Assembly: GCA_026122225.1 (NCBI GenBank)
Contig: JANEZZ010001959.1
Span: 1,869,501-1,933,500 of the forward strand
Direction: 5' to 3'
Source: Heloderma charlesbogerti
Lineage: Eukaryota > Chordata > Lepidosauria > Squamata > Helodermatidae
Length of the DNA: 64,000 bases
Numbering within the stretch: the stretch's first letter is position 1; the number at the start of each line of letters is the position of its first letter. The notes beneath the pieces are model-generated. The model did no database searches, had not been told where the DNA came from, and saw only the letters and a list, made by a program, of their open reading frames with translations. Positions 43,730-53,610 of this stretch are shown here, piece after piece. The translations under genes and the position numbers were made by a program.

Positions 43730-44059
43730 TTTTTACCGCTCTTGCCCACCACCACTGTATCACATGTAGGAACAACCCAGAGTTCACAACCCAACAAAAA
43801 ACTATGGGTAGTATCCAATGTTAGTCCTACATAGAGTAAACCATTGATATGAATGATATTTACATTGGTCATGACTAACTTAAGTTTCACTCATGTCAAT
43901 GGGTCTACTCTACGTAGGATTAATATTGGGTACTACCCCTGGATTGTTTGTAGTTAACAAACCATGGTTTGTTAGCACAGCCAGGTTCGTACATCAGAAC
44001 CCAGAATTCAACAACTTATGGGTTAAATAAACCATTGGATGGCATGTGTAAACCAGGTC
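43730..44059. repeat. Right terminal block B of the Harbinger-like element
   Basis: It starts TTTTACCGCTCTTGCCCACC and ends CATGTGTAAACCAGGTC. It is split by the palindromic MITE at 43806-43938; with that removed it is colinear with block A. Confidence 0.55.
43806..43938. mobile_element. 133-bp palindromic MITE
   Basis: The left arm GGGTAGTATCCAATGTTAGT, CCTACATAGAGTAAACCATT matches the reverse complement of the right arm GGGTAGTACCCAATATTAAT, CCTACGTAGAGTAGACCCAT over about 55 bases. It interrupts block B, which dates it as later. Confidence 0.8.
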
Positions 44060-45160
44060 ATACACTGAAACGCGCCATGATTACTCTCACCAACTTGAGT
44101 CTTAATGTTACCTGAGAACACCAGAATTTTTTCTTGTCTTTTTATTTAGAATACTTTTAGAAGTAGTTTTAAGGTAATGGTAAATAAACTGTCAGCCGAG
44201 ATGAAGATTAAAATATTTAGTACATGGAAAAGTACAAATTCTGAATTCCTAAAACCTGGAAAAAATAACTCCATTTCACATTTTAATATTTAAAAGCATG
44301 AAGCTGAATACACTAGAATAAACAGACCTCATAATCCTGAAGTAGATGACAGACATAAAACAGATAAGCACCTGCATGAAGAAAATTGAAATCCCATAGA
44401 AATCACTCCACTTGGCAATGTATTCATGTGTAATTGCCCACCATTCAATTGCTAAAAATAGCATGTGGCAAAGTTAGCAACTGGCTAACTAACTTTGGCT
44501 ACCACATGGTTTAGATTTTAAACATTCTCCACCAGGCTGTTGTAAACTGGACCTATGAAACCAACTGTGGGGCTGGTCAAATATGACAACTACATTTATT
44601 TCAGCACCAATGAGGTATTTAGCACTTTCTAATAACTATTCTCTTTTTTTATACTTGATAATAGCTGTATATTGGTTATCTGTCTTAACTAGCACAGATA
44701 GAAAAAATATTTAAAATAGATTTTCAATAGGTTCTCTATATTTGCTAAGATGTTCACTCCAGTTCTTTGTGCATGAAATGATGTTCAGTAAGAAACGTTA
44801 TTTATAAAAACTGTGAAGGTTAGAAAGGACAGCACAAGTAGTGGCAGCAGTAGATATCAAGTCAAGCCAGTCTGCCTTGCCTCCCAATCTGCCTTTACGG
44901 GACAATCTAATTTCAATTTATAGGCATATTTGTGAGAGGTAGGCTGTACACACAACATTGAGAAATGTCAAAGAATTGGCTTCTTTTTTTTAGTACAACA
45001 CTAATCCCAATAACTGTTGCTGGTATATCTGTTTGCAATGCTGTGATAACGTCACAGTTTGACACAACTGACAACAGACTCCATCATCAGCCCTTAATTG
45101 CTACCACACTATGTTTACATCAGGCTAAAAAAATTGGGTTAAAAAAATTAAAATAATTGT
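44060..45160. other. Sequence downstream of TRIM59, possibly its 3' UTR
   Basis: AT-rich, with no ORF or repeat recognised. If the poly(A) signal next to the TRIM59 stop is not used, the 3' UTR of the minus-strand gene would extend through here. Confidence 0.35.
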
Positions 45161-45166
45161 TTTATT
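45161..45166 (-). terminator. Candidate TRIM59 polyadenylation signal AATAAA
   Basis: TTTATT on the plus strand gives AATAAA on the minus strand, only about 36 bases after the stop. The 3' UTR would be very short, so a more distal signal may be used. Confidence 0.3.
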
Positions 45167-45201
45167 GTTCTTAACACAGCAAAAGTTGCTATTTGAAAGA
45201 T

Positions 45202-46422
45202 TCACATTAAAGAAGGAACTATTCTACCTAGATATTCAAGCAGAAGATTAGAAGTGTGCCACAAAGTTTCCACCACGGTCTTCAACCTCTTATTTAAGTC
45301 TTGATAAACTATTTGCAAGGCACCCAGAACATAAGGAAAGGCCATTTCATTTACAAATGACAATAAATGCTGGTTAAAGAAGACAACAGCCAGAACCAAG
45401 GAAATGAGTATAACTGCCAGAGGGCTTAAAGACCAGAAAAATTCTTTAGATTGTCTATTCTTTTCACAGCCATGGCTGCATACTTTTCCTTTTGAAATCA
45501 ACTTTATTTTGGGAATAAGAATCTTGTTGATCTGACTAATTTCACTTTTGGCCCACACATCTTTCAGCACCTGCCCTATTCGAGGGTAGATTTCAACAGG
45601 CTTAGTATCTGGTAATGGTTTTTGCCTCAAAGCTTTAACACGCTGACGGATATCCTCAACCTTTTCCAGAAAAAGAAGGGGAGACTCCTCCTCCTGAATG
45701 GATATATTCAGTGACATTAACTCAAGTTGCTCTTCTCGTATTCCCTTCATCTTTTCAATGAGAGGTTCATATTCTGCCACTATCTGTATGTTTACTTCAT
45801 CCAAAGCTGCAAGCAAAGCTTGTTTTTTATGATCAAGTGCATCATTCAGTCTCTTAAAATATTGCAGCACAGTTTTTTTATCCTCCTGAATAATATTCTC
45901 ACAGTGAGCTTTCTGTATCTCCAGGTTTTCAATAAGCAAACATATTTCACTCCGGTGTTTATCTGTCAACTGCTCAAGAAGTTTGCCAGGAGTTGCCTTT
46001 TCTTTCATGTAGGCACTCTGAAGGTCATCTATAGGATGGCCATTGTGTTTTCCTATTGTAAGACAATGGCCACACACTAATTTTCTGTCTAGAAGACAGT
46101 AAACATTTAGTGGCTGTCTATAATGTTCACTACATGTAGCGACATCTGGATGATCCTCTTGCTGATACTTTTCAATTATAGCTTTTAATGCAAAGTTTAC
46201 AGGCAAAGAGTCTGTACCAGATGGAGGAATTTCAACAATGCTTCTACAGTTGGGACACTTCAGTGGAAGCCTTAATGGTCTCCATACGGAAAAGTTGCTT
46301 GACAACTGAAGAACACTTTCCAAACAGTTTCTACAAAATGTATGCGAACATGGCAGTACACGAGGGTCGTCAAATATACTATAGCAAATAGAACATGTTA
46401 GTTCCTCTTCAAAATGATGCAT
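45202..46422 (-). CDS. TRIM59: TRIM59, tripartite-motif E3 ubiquitin ligase with C-terminal membrane anchor
   Basis: This single coding exon encodes 406 residues, close to the ~403 of mammalian TRIM59. A C3HC4 RING uses Cys10, Cys13, Cys25, His27, Cys30, Cys33, Cys56 and Cys59. A B-box 2 uses Cys97, His100, Cys109, Asp112, Cys117, Cys120, His126 and His129. A coiled coil covers about 150-265. A hydrophobic segment at 328-350 (SPLAVILISLVLAVVFF) is the membrane anchor that distinguishes TRIM59 from most TRIMs. All zinc ligands are intact. TRIM59 is an ER-associated ubiquitin ligase linked in mammals to innate-immune signalling and proliferation. A splice acceptor (TTTTTAG on the minus strand) ends at 46426, three bases before the ATG, so the 5' UTR lies in upstream exons. 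The gene is convergent with SMC4, as in other vertebrates. Confidence 0.97.
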   Translation of the reverse strand: MHHFEEELTCSICYSIFDDPRVLPCSHTFCRNCLESVLQLSSNFSVWRPLRLPLKCPNCRSIVEIPPSGTDSLPVNFALKAIIEKYQQEDHPDVATCSEHYRQPLNVYCLLDRKLVCGHCLTIGKHNGHPIDDLQSAYMKEKATPGKLLEQLTDKHRSEICLLIENLEIQKAHCENIIQEDKKTVLQYFKRLNDALDHKKQALLAALDEVNIQIVAEYEPLIEKMKGIREEQLELMSLNISIQEEESPLLFLEKVEDIRQRVKALRQKPLPDTKPVEIYPRIGQVLKDVWAKSEISQINKILIPKIKLISKGKVCSHGCEKNRQSKEFFWSLSPLAVILISLVLAVVFFNQHLLSFVNEMAFPYVLGALQIVYQDLNKRLKTVVETLWHTSNLLLEYLGRIVPSLM

Positions 46423-46425
46423 TTC

Positions 46426-47542
46426 CTAAAAATAAAAAGAAACATTTATAAAATTGAAATAGAGAGACTTGTAAAAAGAATACTTTAAAGGATTTTAAGC
46501 CTGTTTAATGAAACTAGTTTTAATTACATGTCTGTCTTAACAGAGTGGAGTTTAAATAAATTGTACACAAATCTTTTTTTATAATGCAAGTAGGCCAAGA
46601 TCTAGTTATATGCTGCTAGCTCTCACTTCGCCTATAAAATTCTATATTGTCAAGCTACAAAGGAGCTATACAAACCTTTGAAATTACACAACCTCCTAAT
46701 AAAGCAAATAATAGGTTTATGGCAACGACTCAAACATGAGCCATATGACTAGATAAGACATAAACAGCACTGATTTAAGTAAGGATGAGGCATCACTCAA
46801 CAACTCATACAAGTGGCACTATTTCTATTGGATTAATTCCATAGGTTTTGTGGATTAAACTTACTTAGATCCAACTACCCAGATAAGCAAAAGTATACTG
46901 AAGATCAGCTATGCAAGGGATACTTAAAATATTTCCTCATAAACAATAGGTATATTATCATAAGAAAAACTGGTTGCTTTAATAGAAAGGAATATGTGTG
47001 ATATGGCAGCATGAAGTTCCTGAATGCACTTGTTTGTAATTCCATCATATTTTTTTTAGAATTCTAAAATATATAGTGCAATATCCAATGGGGCCATTGA
47101 GCAAGCAGGCCTGACTGCTTGCACAATGGAGATTTAACACTTCCTATAGAAAGCTCTGAAACAAGCTGAAACACTTGTTTCTGAATCGGGCCAGGTTGGA
47201 ACAGCTCCTTTATGCAAGCTTCGCTGACCTGCCCCATTCCAGGAACTAGTGTTTCTGCTCATTTATGGTTGCTCACAGAAGCACTAACTTTCCATTGCAC
47301 CAGTGTTGGGTCTCGCTTGTGGAACAGAATTGGTAGGGGGTGTAGTACCCCGTTAGATACTGCACATAGGATTTTATTTATTCCAATGCATTTTCTGCAT
47401 AAGTATTAAGGTAGTGGAAAATGCAACAATATGATCAGCAATGCAACGAAACAAAAAGATGTAGTACTACTTTCCCTTTCCATGCCTTTAAAATCAAGAT
47501 TATTTGAGGGTTTCATAGGGCAATCTGATCACAGAAAATTCA
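46426..47542. other. TRIM59 5' intron sequence without recognised feature
   Basis: No exon or clear repeat is recognised. Confidence 0.4.
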
Positions 47543-47777
47543 AGAAGCTGGATTCAGATTTAAGTGCATGCAACTGCGCTGGCAGAAATGGAATTCCCTG
47601 CTGCCTTCTCCCCAACAGCATCCCCCTGAAAATGTTACACAGAAGTATGAAAAAAAATTGCTGAATGGGATGAGCTGTTTCAAGGAAGGAGGGGTCCCCG
47701 AAAATTGGGCAGAAGCATCTTCTGTGAGCAGAGCCATTCTGTCCATGGAACACAGATTCTGGATCCAACCCACTTTC
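47543..47777 (+). mobile_element. MITE of the 'GGATCCAA' family, copy 1
   Basis: GATTCAGATTTAAGTGCATG, CAACTG at the left and ATTCTGGATCCAACCCACTT at the right are colinear with 50017-50213. Its left inverted end is degraded. Confidence 0.55.
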
Positions 47778-48218
47778 CAGCGTCTATCACATTCACAAGC
47801 AAACTGTGTGTGAATGAAATATGTCAATTACCTGTGGCATCAACATTATACAAATTACCCATGCTTGATTAACAAGTTGTTTGGTCATTTGCTTGGCACA
47901 ACGGTCTGACTTAAAAGGGTATTAAAGAATGTCTTTAATTTGAACTGAAACACTACAGCGTTTTATAAGGACCAACATTTTTTTATTAGGCCAGCTAATT
48001 ACACCCGATGCTTTTAGGTTTCATATAATTTGTCTTTAGGAAGGGGCTTCTTTTCCCTACATTAAAAATAAACTTTTTGCTACCTTAACACGTTGGCTTT
48101 ATCTTTGCTTTGAAAACTCATTCCCAAAGAAGAGTTCTGTGTAAGTTTAGAGCATCCATTTCCAAAGTGTGTATCATGCAGGAACCGCTAGTGTGCCACA
48201 AGAACGAATTAAAGGCTC
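47778..48218. other. TRIM59 5' intron sequence without recognised feature
   Basis: Nothing recognised. Confidence 0.4.
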
Positions 48219-49137
48219 CTGTGAAGTAGGGATGGCGGAGGATTTCTCCCCGAAACTTCGGGGGGTCGAGCACCAACGTGTTCAGCGCCCCGAACAAGTT
48301 TCGGGGAGAAATTCTCTGCACCCCCCCCGCACGGGACTTACCTTTGGCGAATGTCCCTCCCGGTGGCGGTTCGTCGGGTCTTCGTCAGGGGCGGGGGCGG
48401 CAGCCGATCTTTCGACCGGCCGCCGCCGCCGCCATTGCAATAAAAGAAAAAAAACAAAAACGCCCCCGTGATAGGCTACGTGACGATTAATGTAGCCTAT
48501 CACAGCTAGATTTGCAAAGTCAGCCGTGATAGGCTACGTAAATCGTCACTTAGCCTATCACGGGTGACTTAAAAAAAAAAAAAGCGCATACGGATAATGG
48601 CGGCCCCCATAGGGAGCCGCCATTCCCGTTCCTTATTTGGTCGCTGTAGTCTACGTAAATGTTTACGTAGACTACGGTGAAACTAAGGGCAACGCTATTT
48701 GCGTTGCCCTTATTTTCGCCGTAGTCTGCGTAAAGATTTACGTAGACTACTGTGACCAAATAAGGAACGCGAATGGCGGCTCCCTATGGGGGCCGCCATT
48801 AGCGTACGCGGGGTTTTTTTTTTAAAGTCACCCGTGATAGGCTACGTGACGATTAACGTAGCCTATCACGGCTGACTTTGCAGATCTAGCCATGATAGGC
48901 TACGTTAATCGTCACGTAGCCTATCACGGGGGCGTTTTTTTTTTAAAAAAAACAACTTTTGAGTTCGCGGCCGGGCGAGGCGAGGCGCCTCCTCCCCGGC
49001 CTGAATTTCGGCCAGGCGAGGAGGGAAGCCTCCCCCCCTTGCCTGAACTTTGCGGGGGGAGCAACGAAGCGCCTCCCCCCCACCGCGGGAAATCTTCGAG
49101 GACAGGTAAGTGACTTTCGTCCACCCCTACTGTGAAG
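48219..49137. mobile_element. GC-rich hAT-like element built around a 474-bp hierarchical palindrome
   Basis: The element 48227-49129 (903 bp) has termini TAGGGATGG and CCACCCCTA and is flanked by the perfect 8-mer CTGTGAAG at 48219-48226 and 49130-49137, a hAT-type signature. Its core 48461-48934 folds back on itself around position 48697/48698 with no net length difference between arms. Each arm itself contains two ~41-bp palindromes with a GTGATAGGCTACGT stem, one 30-bp palindrome GTAGTCTACGTAAA..., and an AATGGCGGC...GCCGCCATT palindrome. No ORF resembling a transposase was found. Consensus splice-donor octamers AGGTAAGT point outward at both ends (48336-48343 minus, 49104-49111 plus). 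CpG is far more frequent than in the flanks. Confidence 0.85.
48461..48934. repeat. 474-bp near-perfect inverted repeat with nested palindromes
   Basis: Outer ends CGCCCCCGTGATAGGCTACG and CGTAGCCTATCACGGGGGCG are exact inverses. The centre is GGGCAACGC-TATT-GCGTTGCCC (about 48687-48709). Sub-palindromes lie at about 48466-48503, 48523-48563, 48596-48624, 48645-48675, 48721-48750, 48771-48799, 48831-48871 and 48890-48930. Confidence 0.9.
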
Positions 49138-50016
49138 TCAACTACATACCTACACAGAAAAGAGCCACATGGACTCTGCGATCCATCTCGCTTCCCTCTA
49201 ATCAATTTCTGCCATACTGGATGTGACTGGACCATTCAATTACTCCTGATTCAGAGATACAGTAGAGGAGGAGGCTGCCTGCTGCCTCTCTTTCTCAGTC
49301 ACTGCCCTGGGCTTGCCTCTTTTCAAATGAGGTGGCACACCCTGATCAGTGATTCCTGCAAAGACATGAGGGGTGGGCTCCTCTGAGGGTGAGCAGTTTT
49401 TAACCTTACATTCTCTAAAAGTAAGCCTGATTTGGGTACAAGCATGGAACATGGAAAAGTGCTTTAGAACTTACAGGTTTTTATGAAAACAAAAAATTTA
49501 TATGAATGCGCTTTTACATTTATATGAATGCGCTCAGCTTTTACTATATGTGCTGAGCCAAAACCCTTCGCTCTTTCTAAGAAATGAATTCATTCGAAAG
49601 ACATAAATGAAACTGAATGTTAGACATGCCAGTAACTGTCCTGTCACAGGTCATAACTACTGAATAACTCAAGAACCTTCAACACTACCTAGAAACAACA
49701 TTGTTCCCATTACACAGAAATATACTGGTAATGTCCTCATGCAACAGATATTTCAAATGTTACTTAATTGATCTACAAAACCAGATAGGGATGGTTTTAA
49801 ATGCTTCCTCCTGTCCACAGAATATACTGCTATCACAAAGCCACAGAATAATAACAGCATATGTAAATAAATAAATACAAATAGGGAGGCCTGTGAGGAA
49901 TTATAAGGTGAGGAGAAAAATGACTGAGAAACCCCCATCCCCATCCTCTATAGTACCATAGCAGGAGATTGTTGTGCTCTAACAACTAGATCCACCAACC
50001 ATGTAGAAACCATTAT
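49138..50016. other. TRIM59 5' intron sequence without recognised feature
   Basis: An ATTTATATGAATGCGCT motif occurs twice in tandem near 49496-49534. Otherwise nothing is recognised. Confidence 0.4.
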
Positions 50017-50213
50017 GTTGGGTTGGATCCAGATTTAGGTATTTGCAACTCCAGCCCTCTAAAAAAGCTGCACAGGGAGTCAGGGGACCCTGCTGAATAG
50101 GGTGAGCTGTGATGATGGTGGTGGGGAGATCCTTGAAAATAGGGTGGGGCCAGGCACCTTCCATGGGTGGAGCCCTTCCATTCACAGAAGGCAGTTCCTG
50201 GATCCAACCCAAT
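50017..50213 (+). mobile_element. MITE of the 'GGATCCAA' family, copy 2
   Basis: The termini are inverted repeats: TTGGGTTGGATCCAG on the left and CTGGATCCAACCCAA on the right, around a non-coding body colinear with 47543-47777. Confidence 0.7.
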
Positions 50214-51647
50214 GTTTGTGGGTGCCCAACTCGCAGACACAGCACCACCAAGCTTGATATTAGAAGGGAATGATTATCTAGTACTCAGTTACATAGAAAC
50301 CATCCCCAAACTCCCTATTTGCTACCTGTTTTCCATGCCAGATGCCACTCACACCATATGTATAGAACATTTCTACAGGTTCACTTGATAACAAGGTTTC
50401 TCTGTAGACAAGATTTCTCTGGTGGAAACCAAAGTAACTGTCCCCATAATTAGTTCTCATATGTGCTAGAAGTGCTAGAGTTTACAATTATATTATTCTA
50501 GAATGTTCCAATTTGGAGAACTGCTGCAATTTTTAGTTACCATGGTCAGGATCCAAAATACCCTCCCCTAAGCAAATCCAAGGTACTGCCCATGCTGGGC
50601 GTTATTTTTTTTCATTGAACAGTAGGCCCCATGCACCCAACCATATCAAAATCTTTTGAAACTCACCTCAGTTTCAAAAAAAGCTTGGTATGTATCACAG
50701 AGGGCTCTTGTTCAGGAAACATAGGCCCAAAGCCCCTGTAGGCAAACAGAATTAGTTGCATGGTGCTTTGGATCCTTTGTATACCACTTATTCACATGAG
50801 CAGGAAGCTCAAAGCAGATTACAAGTCTATATAATCTCCCATAAGTAGTTTCCTTCAGTTATAAAAAACATTTTATTCTACATGTATCAGAAAATTCACA
50901 AAATATCTGTGGATAGATATAATCAGAATGAATGAAGCAACCAGTAGAACTGCAAAGCCTTACAATTCTTTTAAAATACAATCGTTATCATGATGGTCCC
51001 AGAAAATAAGGGATGCAACATGGATGTGTTGGACTAGCTTCTATTTGTTTAATGAAGGAGTATAAATAAGAAGTTAGTAACTATTTCTTGAGCAGCAGAT
51101 TCAGAATGCCTATAATTGTAGTTTATTCACCACAGGCTGATCCTGCTTGAGATTAAGTAAAAGACCTGGTATTCAGAGAAAGCTTTCCCTCCAACCCCTA
51201 GTTCTTTGCCACTTTTTTTTACCAGAGTAATTATGTATCTGTAAAAATGGACTTCACCTCAGTAAGCTTTACTTTTCAATCACTAATCTTTCTCTGCAAG
51301 TAAAACAGAGACCTCCAATCACACGATATGCTTCCAACATCTGCTTGTTTTTAAAAAATTAAGACCTACATTAGTGCCTGAACATTTTGTTAGAAATCAC
51401 AAAATAATGTAGAATTACTCCTCTGGGAATTCTCCTGCACAAGTCATCTTAAAATACATAGGAATTGCCATGGATGAAGATTGCACTGTAAAGATGCCCA
51501 GTGAATTTTGCCCTTGGCCTTTTAAAGAATGACAGCTTCTTTATCACATACTCATCTAGGAAGCTATTCCAGTTTACCAAGAGCTGAACTGAACAGATAA
51601 CAAACCAGGTTTAAGTCAGTAAAAGATTGCCAAACTTATTTAACTCA
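50214..51647. other. TRIM59 5' intron sequence; weak LINE tail near 50765-50830
   Basis: The segment TTGTATACCACTTATTCACA...CAAAGCAGATTACAAG resembles a LINE 3' tail. The rest is unassigned. Confidence 0.35.
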
Positions 51648-51766
51648 GGGTGCAATCCTATGCATGTTTAGACAGAAAAAAAAAATCCTACAACTCCCAG
51701 TATTCCAATACTAGGAGTTGTAGGACTTTTTTTTCCTGTGTAAATGTGCATAGGATTGCACCCTCA
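51645..51766. mobile_element. 116-bp palindromic MITE, tandem copy 1
   Basis: The element 51648-51763 has termini GGGTGCAATCCTATGCATGT and GTGCATAGGATTGCACCC and an inner stem TCCTACAACTCC. TCA trinucleotides flank both sides (51645-51647, 51764-51766). A 3-bp duplication would fit a PIF/Harbinger-type MITE. Confidence 0.75.
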
Positions 51767-51774
51767 AGCTTCGT

Positions 51775-51895
51775 TTAGAGCACAATCCTATGCATGTTTA
51801 GACAGAGAAAAGGCCTACAACTCCCAGATAGCTGGGGCATGCTGGGAGTTGTAGGCCTTTTCTTCTGTCTAAACTTGCATAGGACTGCACCCTTA
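51775..51895. mobile_element. 115-bp palindromic MITE, tandem copy 2
   Basis: The element 51778-51892 has the same termini and inner stem (GGCCTACAACTCCCAG) as the copy 14 bases to its left. It is flanked by TTA on both sides (51775-51777, 51893-51895), as expected for Harbinger-type insertion at TWA. Confidence 0.75.
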
Positions 51896-52639
51896 ATTAC
51901 CCAGTATATGTCAAATATCTAGAAGTCCAGTTCTGTAGAAAAGCCTGTATGTAACAAGAAGTGAGTTACCATATGAGAAAATATAAAGCCCATTCCTAAC
52001 AGGGCGGGAACTCTCCCCATAGATGAGAAGGAGAAGCCAGTTTCCTTCCCTTTGAGTCATTTTAAATATTTTGGATTTTCAGTCAAACCCTGATGAGTCC
52101 TGCAGTATCTATTGACACATGTCGTTGAAAGGGTATGAGTGTGATCCACCTACACGTAATGGAATTAATCCCAAAATAATATAGAGGGAGTTAAGAAGTT
52201 TAACGAAGGGCAGGCATCAGTTTGAGTTGCACATGCTACAGATCTCCATTTCTCTAGTCAGCTAATCCCACAGTGAGAACTGGGACTGATTTGATACAAG
52301 GAGCTGGAGGGTCATGACGTGAGGGCAGTCACCAGAAGTAGTATTTATACATAGTGAAGGGGAAGCATAAGAAATTAGCTATTTTTAACGAACCCCCAAT
52401 AAATCATCAGCAAGAACTGGACTACAAACAACCTCTGCCTCTGGGCTCTCTTGCTCTTAGTGTACAAACCAACTGGGTAGGCAGCCGTTTTGGTCCAGGA
52501 CGGGGCGGGGGGGACCAAAAGGGCACAGCGAGTAAGGTAATCCCAACTGAAATAACATAAAATAAGGTCTTGGTGGTCACACTGCTGCTCTCATTTCCCC
52601 TTCCCAAGAGGAGTTACCCTTAGTATTGCCCTGTTTGTA
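51896..52639. other. TRIM59 5' intron sequence without recognised feature
   Basis: Nothing recognised. Confidence 0.4.
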
Positions 52640-53110
52640 TTCTTACAGAAACAGAAGCACTTCGCAAGCCACCTCCCCACCCTACGCCGGCCAAAACACC
52701 TGGGGGACGGGGCAGCGACTATGACAACGACCCGCCACGCCTTAAGAGGCTCTCTTCAAGGCACTCTCTAATATCTCTCTCATACACATACATGCACACG
52801 CATCTCACTAACACCTCGCCGTATAGGCTCACCTCGGTCGCCCGCCGCGCTCCAGCAAAGCCAGCGGCTCACTCGTCCGTTATTCCTCTCAGCGGCCTCG
52901 GCCGGGGGCCCAACCGGCGCTCCTAATCCCTTCTTTCCTCCTCCTCCAATCAGAGTAATCGAGAAGTGGGAAAGGAAGCGACCCGGGCACCTCGGTGCTG
53001 CGCATGTGCGTAGAGAAGCCTACAGCCCCGAGCCAATCAGGCGCTTCAGAACTTTCAGTTCAAAAGTAAACGGAACAGTGGAGGAGGGGAGCTTAAAGAG
53101 TCCTACCGTC
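52640..53110 (-). promoter_or_regulatory. GC- and CpG-rich promoter region, probably TRIM59
   Basis: This is the main GC-rich, CpG-containing block outside the palindromic element. It contains inverted CCAAT boxes in the form CCAATCAG (52947-52954 and 53033-53040). There is no TATA box in an obvious position. Its location upstream of TRIM59 on the minus strand, and the splice donor at 52832, fit a housekeeping-type promoter. Divergent transcription to the right is possible but unsupported. Confidence 0.6.
52833..52960 (-). other. TRIM59: Candidate non-coding first exon of TRIM59
   Basis: On the minus strand CGGCGGGCGACCGAG is followed by GTGAGC, a strong donor starting at 52832. The coding exon has an acceptor just before its ATG, so an upstream 5' UTR exon is required. 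This is the best candidate, but its 5' limit is a guess. Confidence 0.4.
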
Positions 53111-53469
53111 CACTCAATCGAAGACTGCCGTTAACGGTTCCTGGGGTGGGCGGGGTTAGGTGGTACTCCGTGTATACTGCTCTCTTATGCCCCTTTCCGT
53201 TTTCAAGAGATTTACTTTTCCATCAACGGCTTTCAGCGAAATTTGAACAAAAACAAAATAGATCAAGGTGTTCGCTAAAGTTCAAACCTGCTGAAATTAT
53301 GGGATTTTATAAGAGGAGGGAAGGGGGAAGCAATAACAAGACCCAAAACGAACCAGCCAGCACAGCATAATATCAGCAGGCTAAACCTAAGCATGCACGG
53401 AAGCCACATTTCAGTTCAAGGGTGCTATTTTCCCAGATAGGGATAGTAGTGCAGCTGTTTTCTCACAAA

Positions 53470-53554
53470 GGGTGCATTCCTATGCATGTTTAGACACAAA
53501 AGGGCTGGAGAGTAGGACTTTTTTTTCTTTCTTAAACACGCATAGGATTGTGCC
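53470..53554. mobile_element. Diverged copy of the GGGTGCAATCC palindromic MITE
   Basis: GGGTGCATTCCTATGCATGT, TTAGACAC on the left and ACACGCATAGGATTGTGCC on the right match the termini of the pair at 51648-51892. The centre is shortened. Confidence 0.6.
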
Positions 53555-53610
53555 TTAAGCATGTTTAGAAATGCAGCTGTTTTTCCATTTGTGAGCACAA
53601 TCCAATGCCT

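Larger units (their letters stand above)
39407..44059 (-). mobile_element. Candidate 4.6-kb Harbinger-like DNA transposon with doubled terminal repeats
   Basis: The left end GATCTGGTTTGCACATGTCA (39407) matches the reverse complement of the right end (GACCTGGTTTACACATGCCA, ending 44059). A second, inner pair lies at 39510 (AACCCTGTTCACACATAAT) and, inverted, at 43615-43634. Both blocks carry AACCCATGG/CCATGGGTT motifs. A HARBI1-like transposase remnant lies inside on the minus strand. A SINE and a palindromic MITE have inserted into it. Flanking trinucleotides are TAA and ATA, so a clean TWA duplication is not seen. It could instead be one family member inserted into another, or neighbouring MITEs around an unrelated relic. 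Confidence 0.5.

Noticed and set aside
48461..48934. A CRISPR-like array or tandem repeat, suggested by the recurring GATAGGCTACGT units
   Set aside because: The units are in inverted symmetry with unequal spacing, not direct repeats with uniform spacers, and the context is a vertebrate intron.
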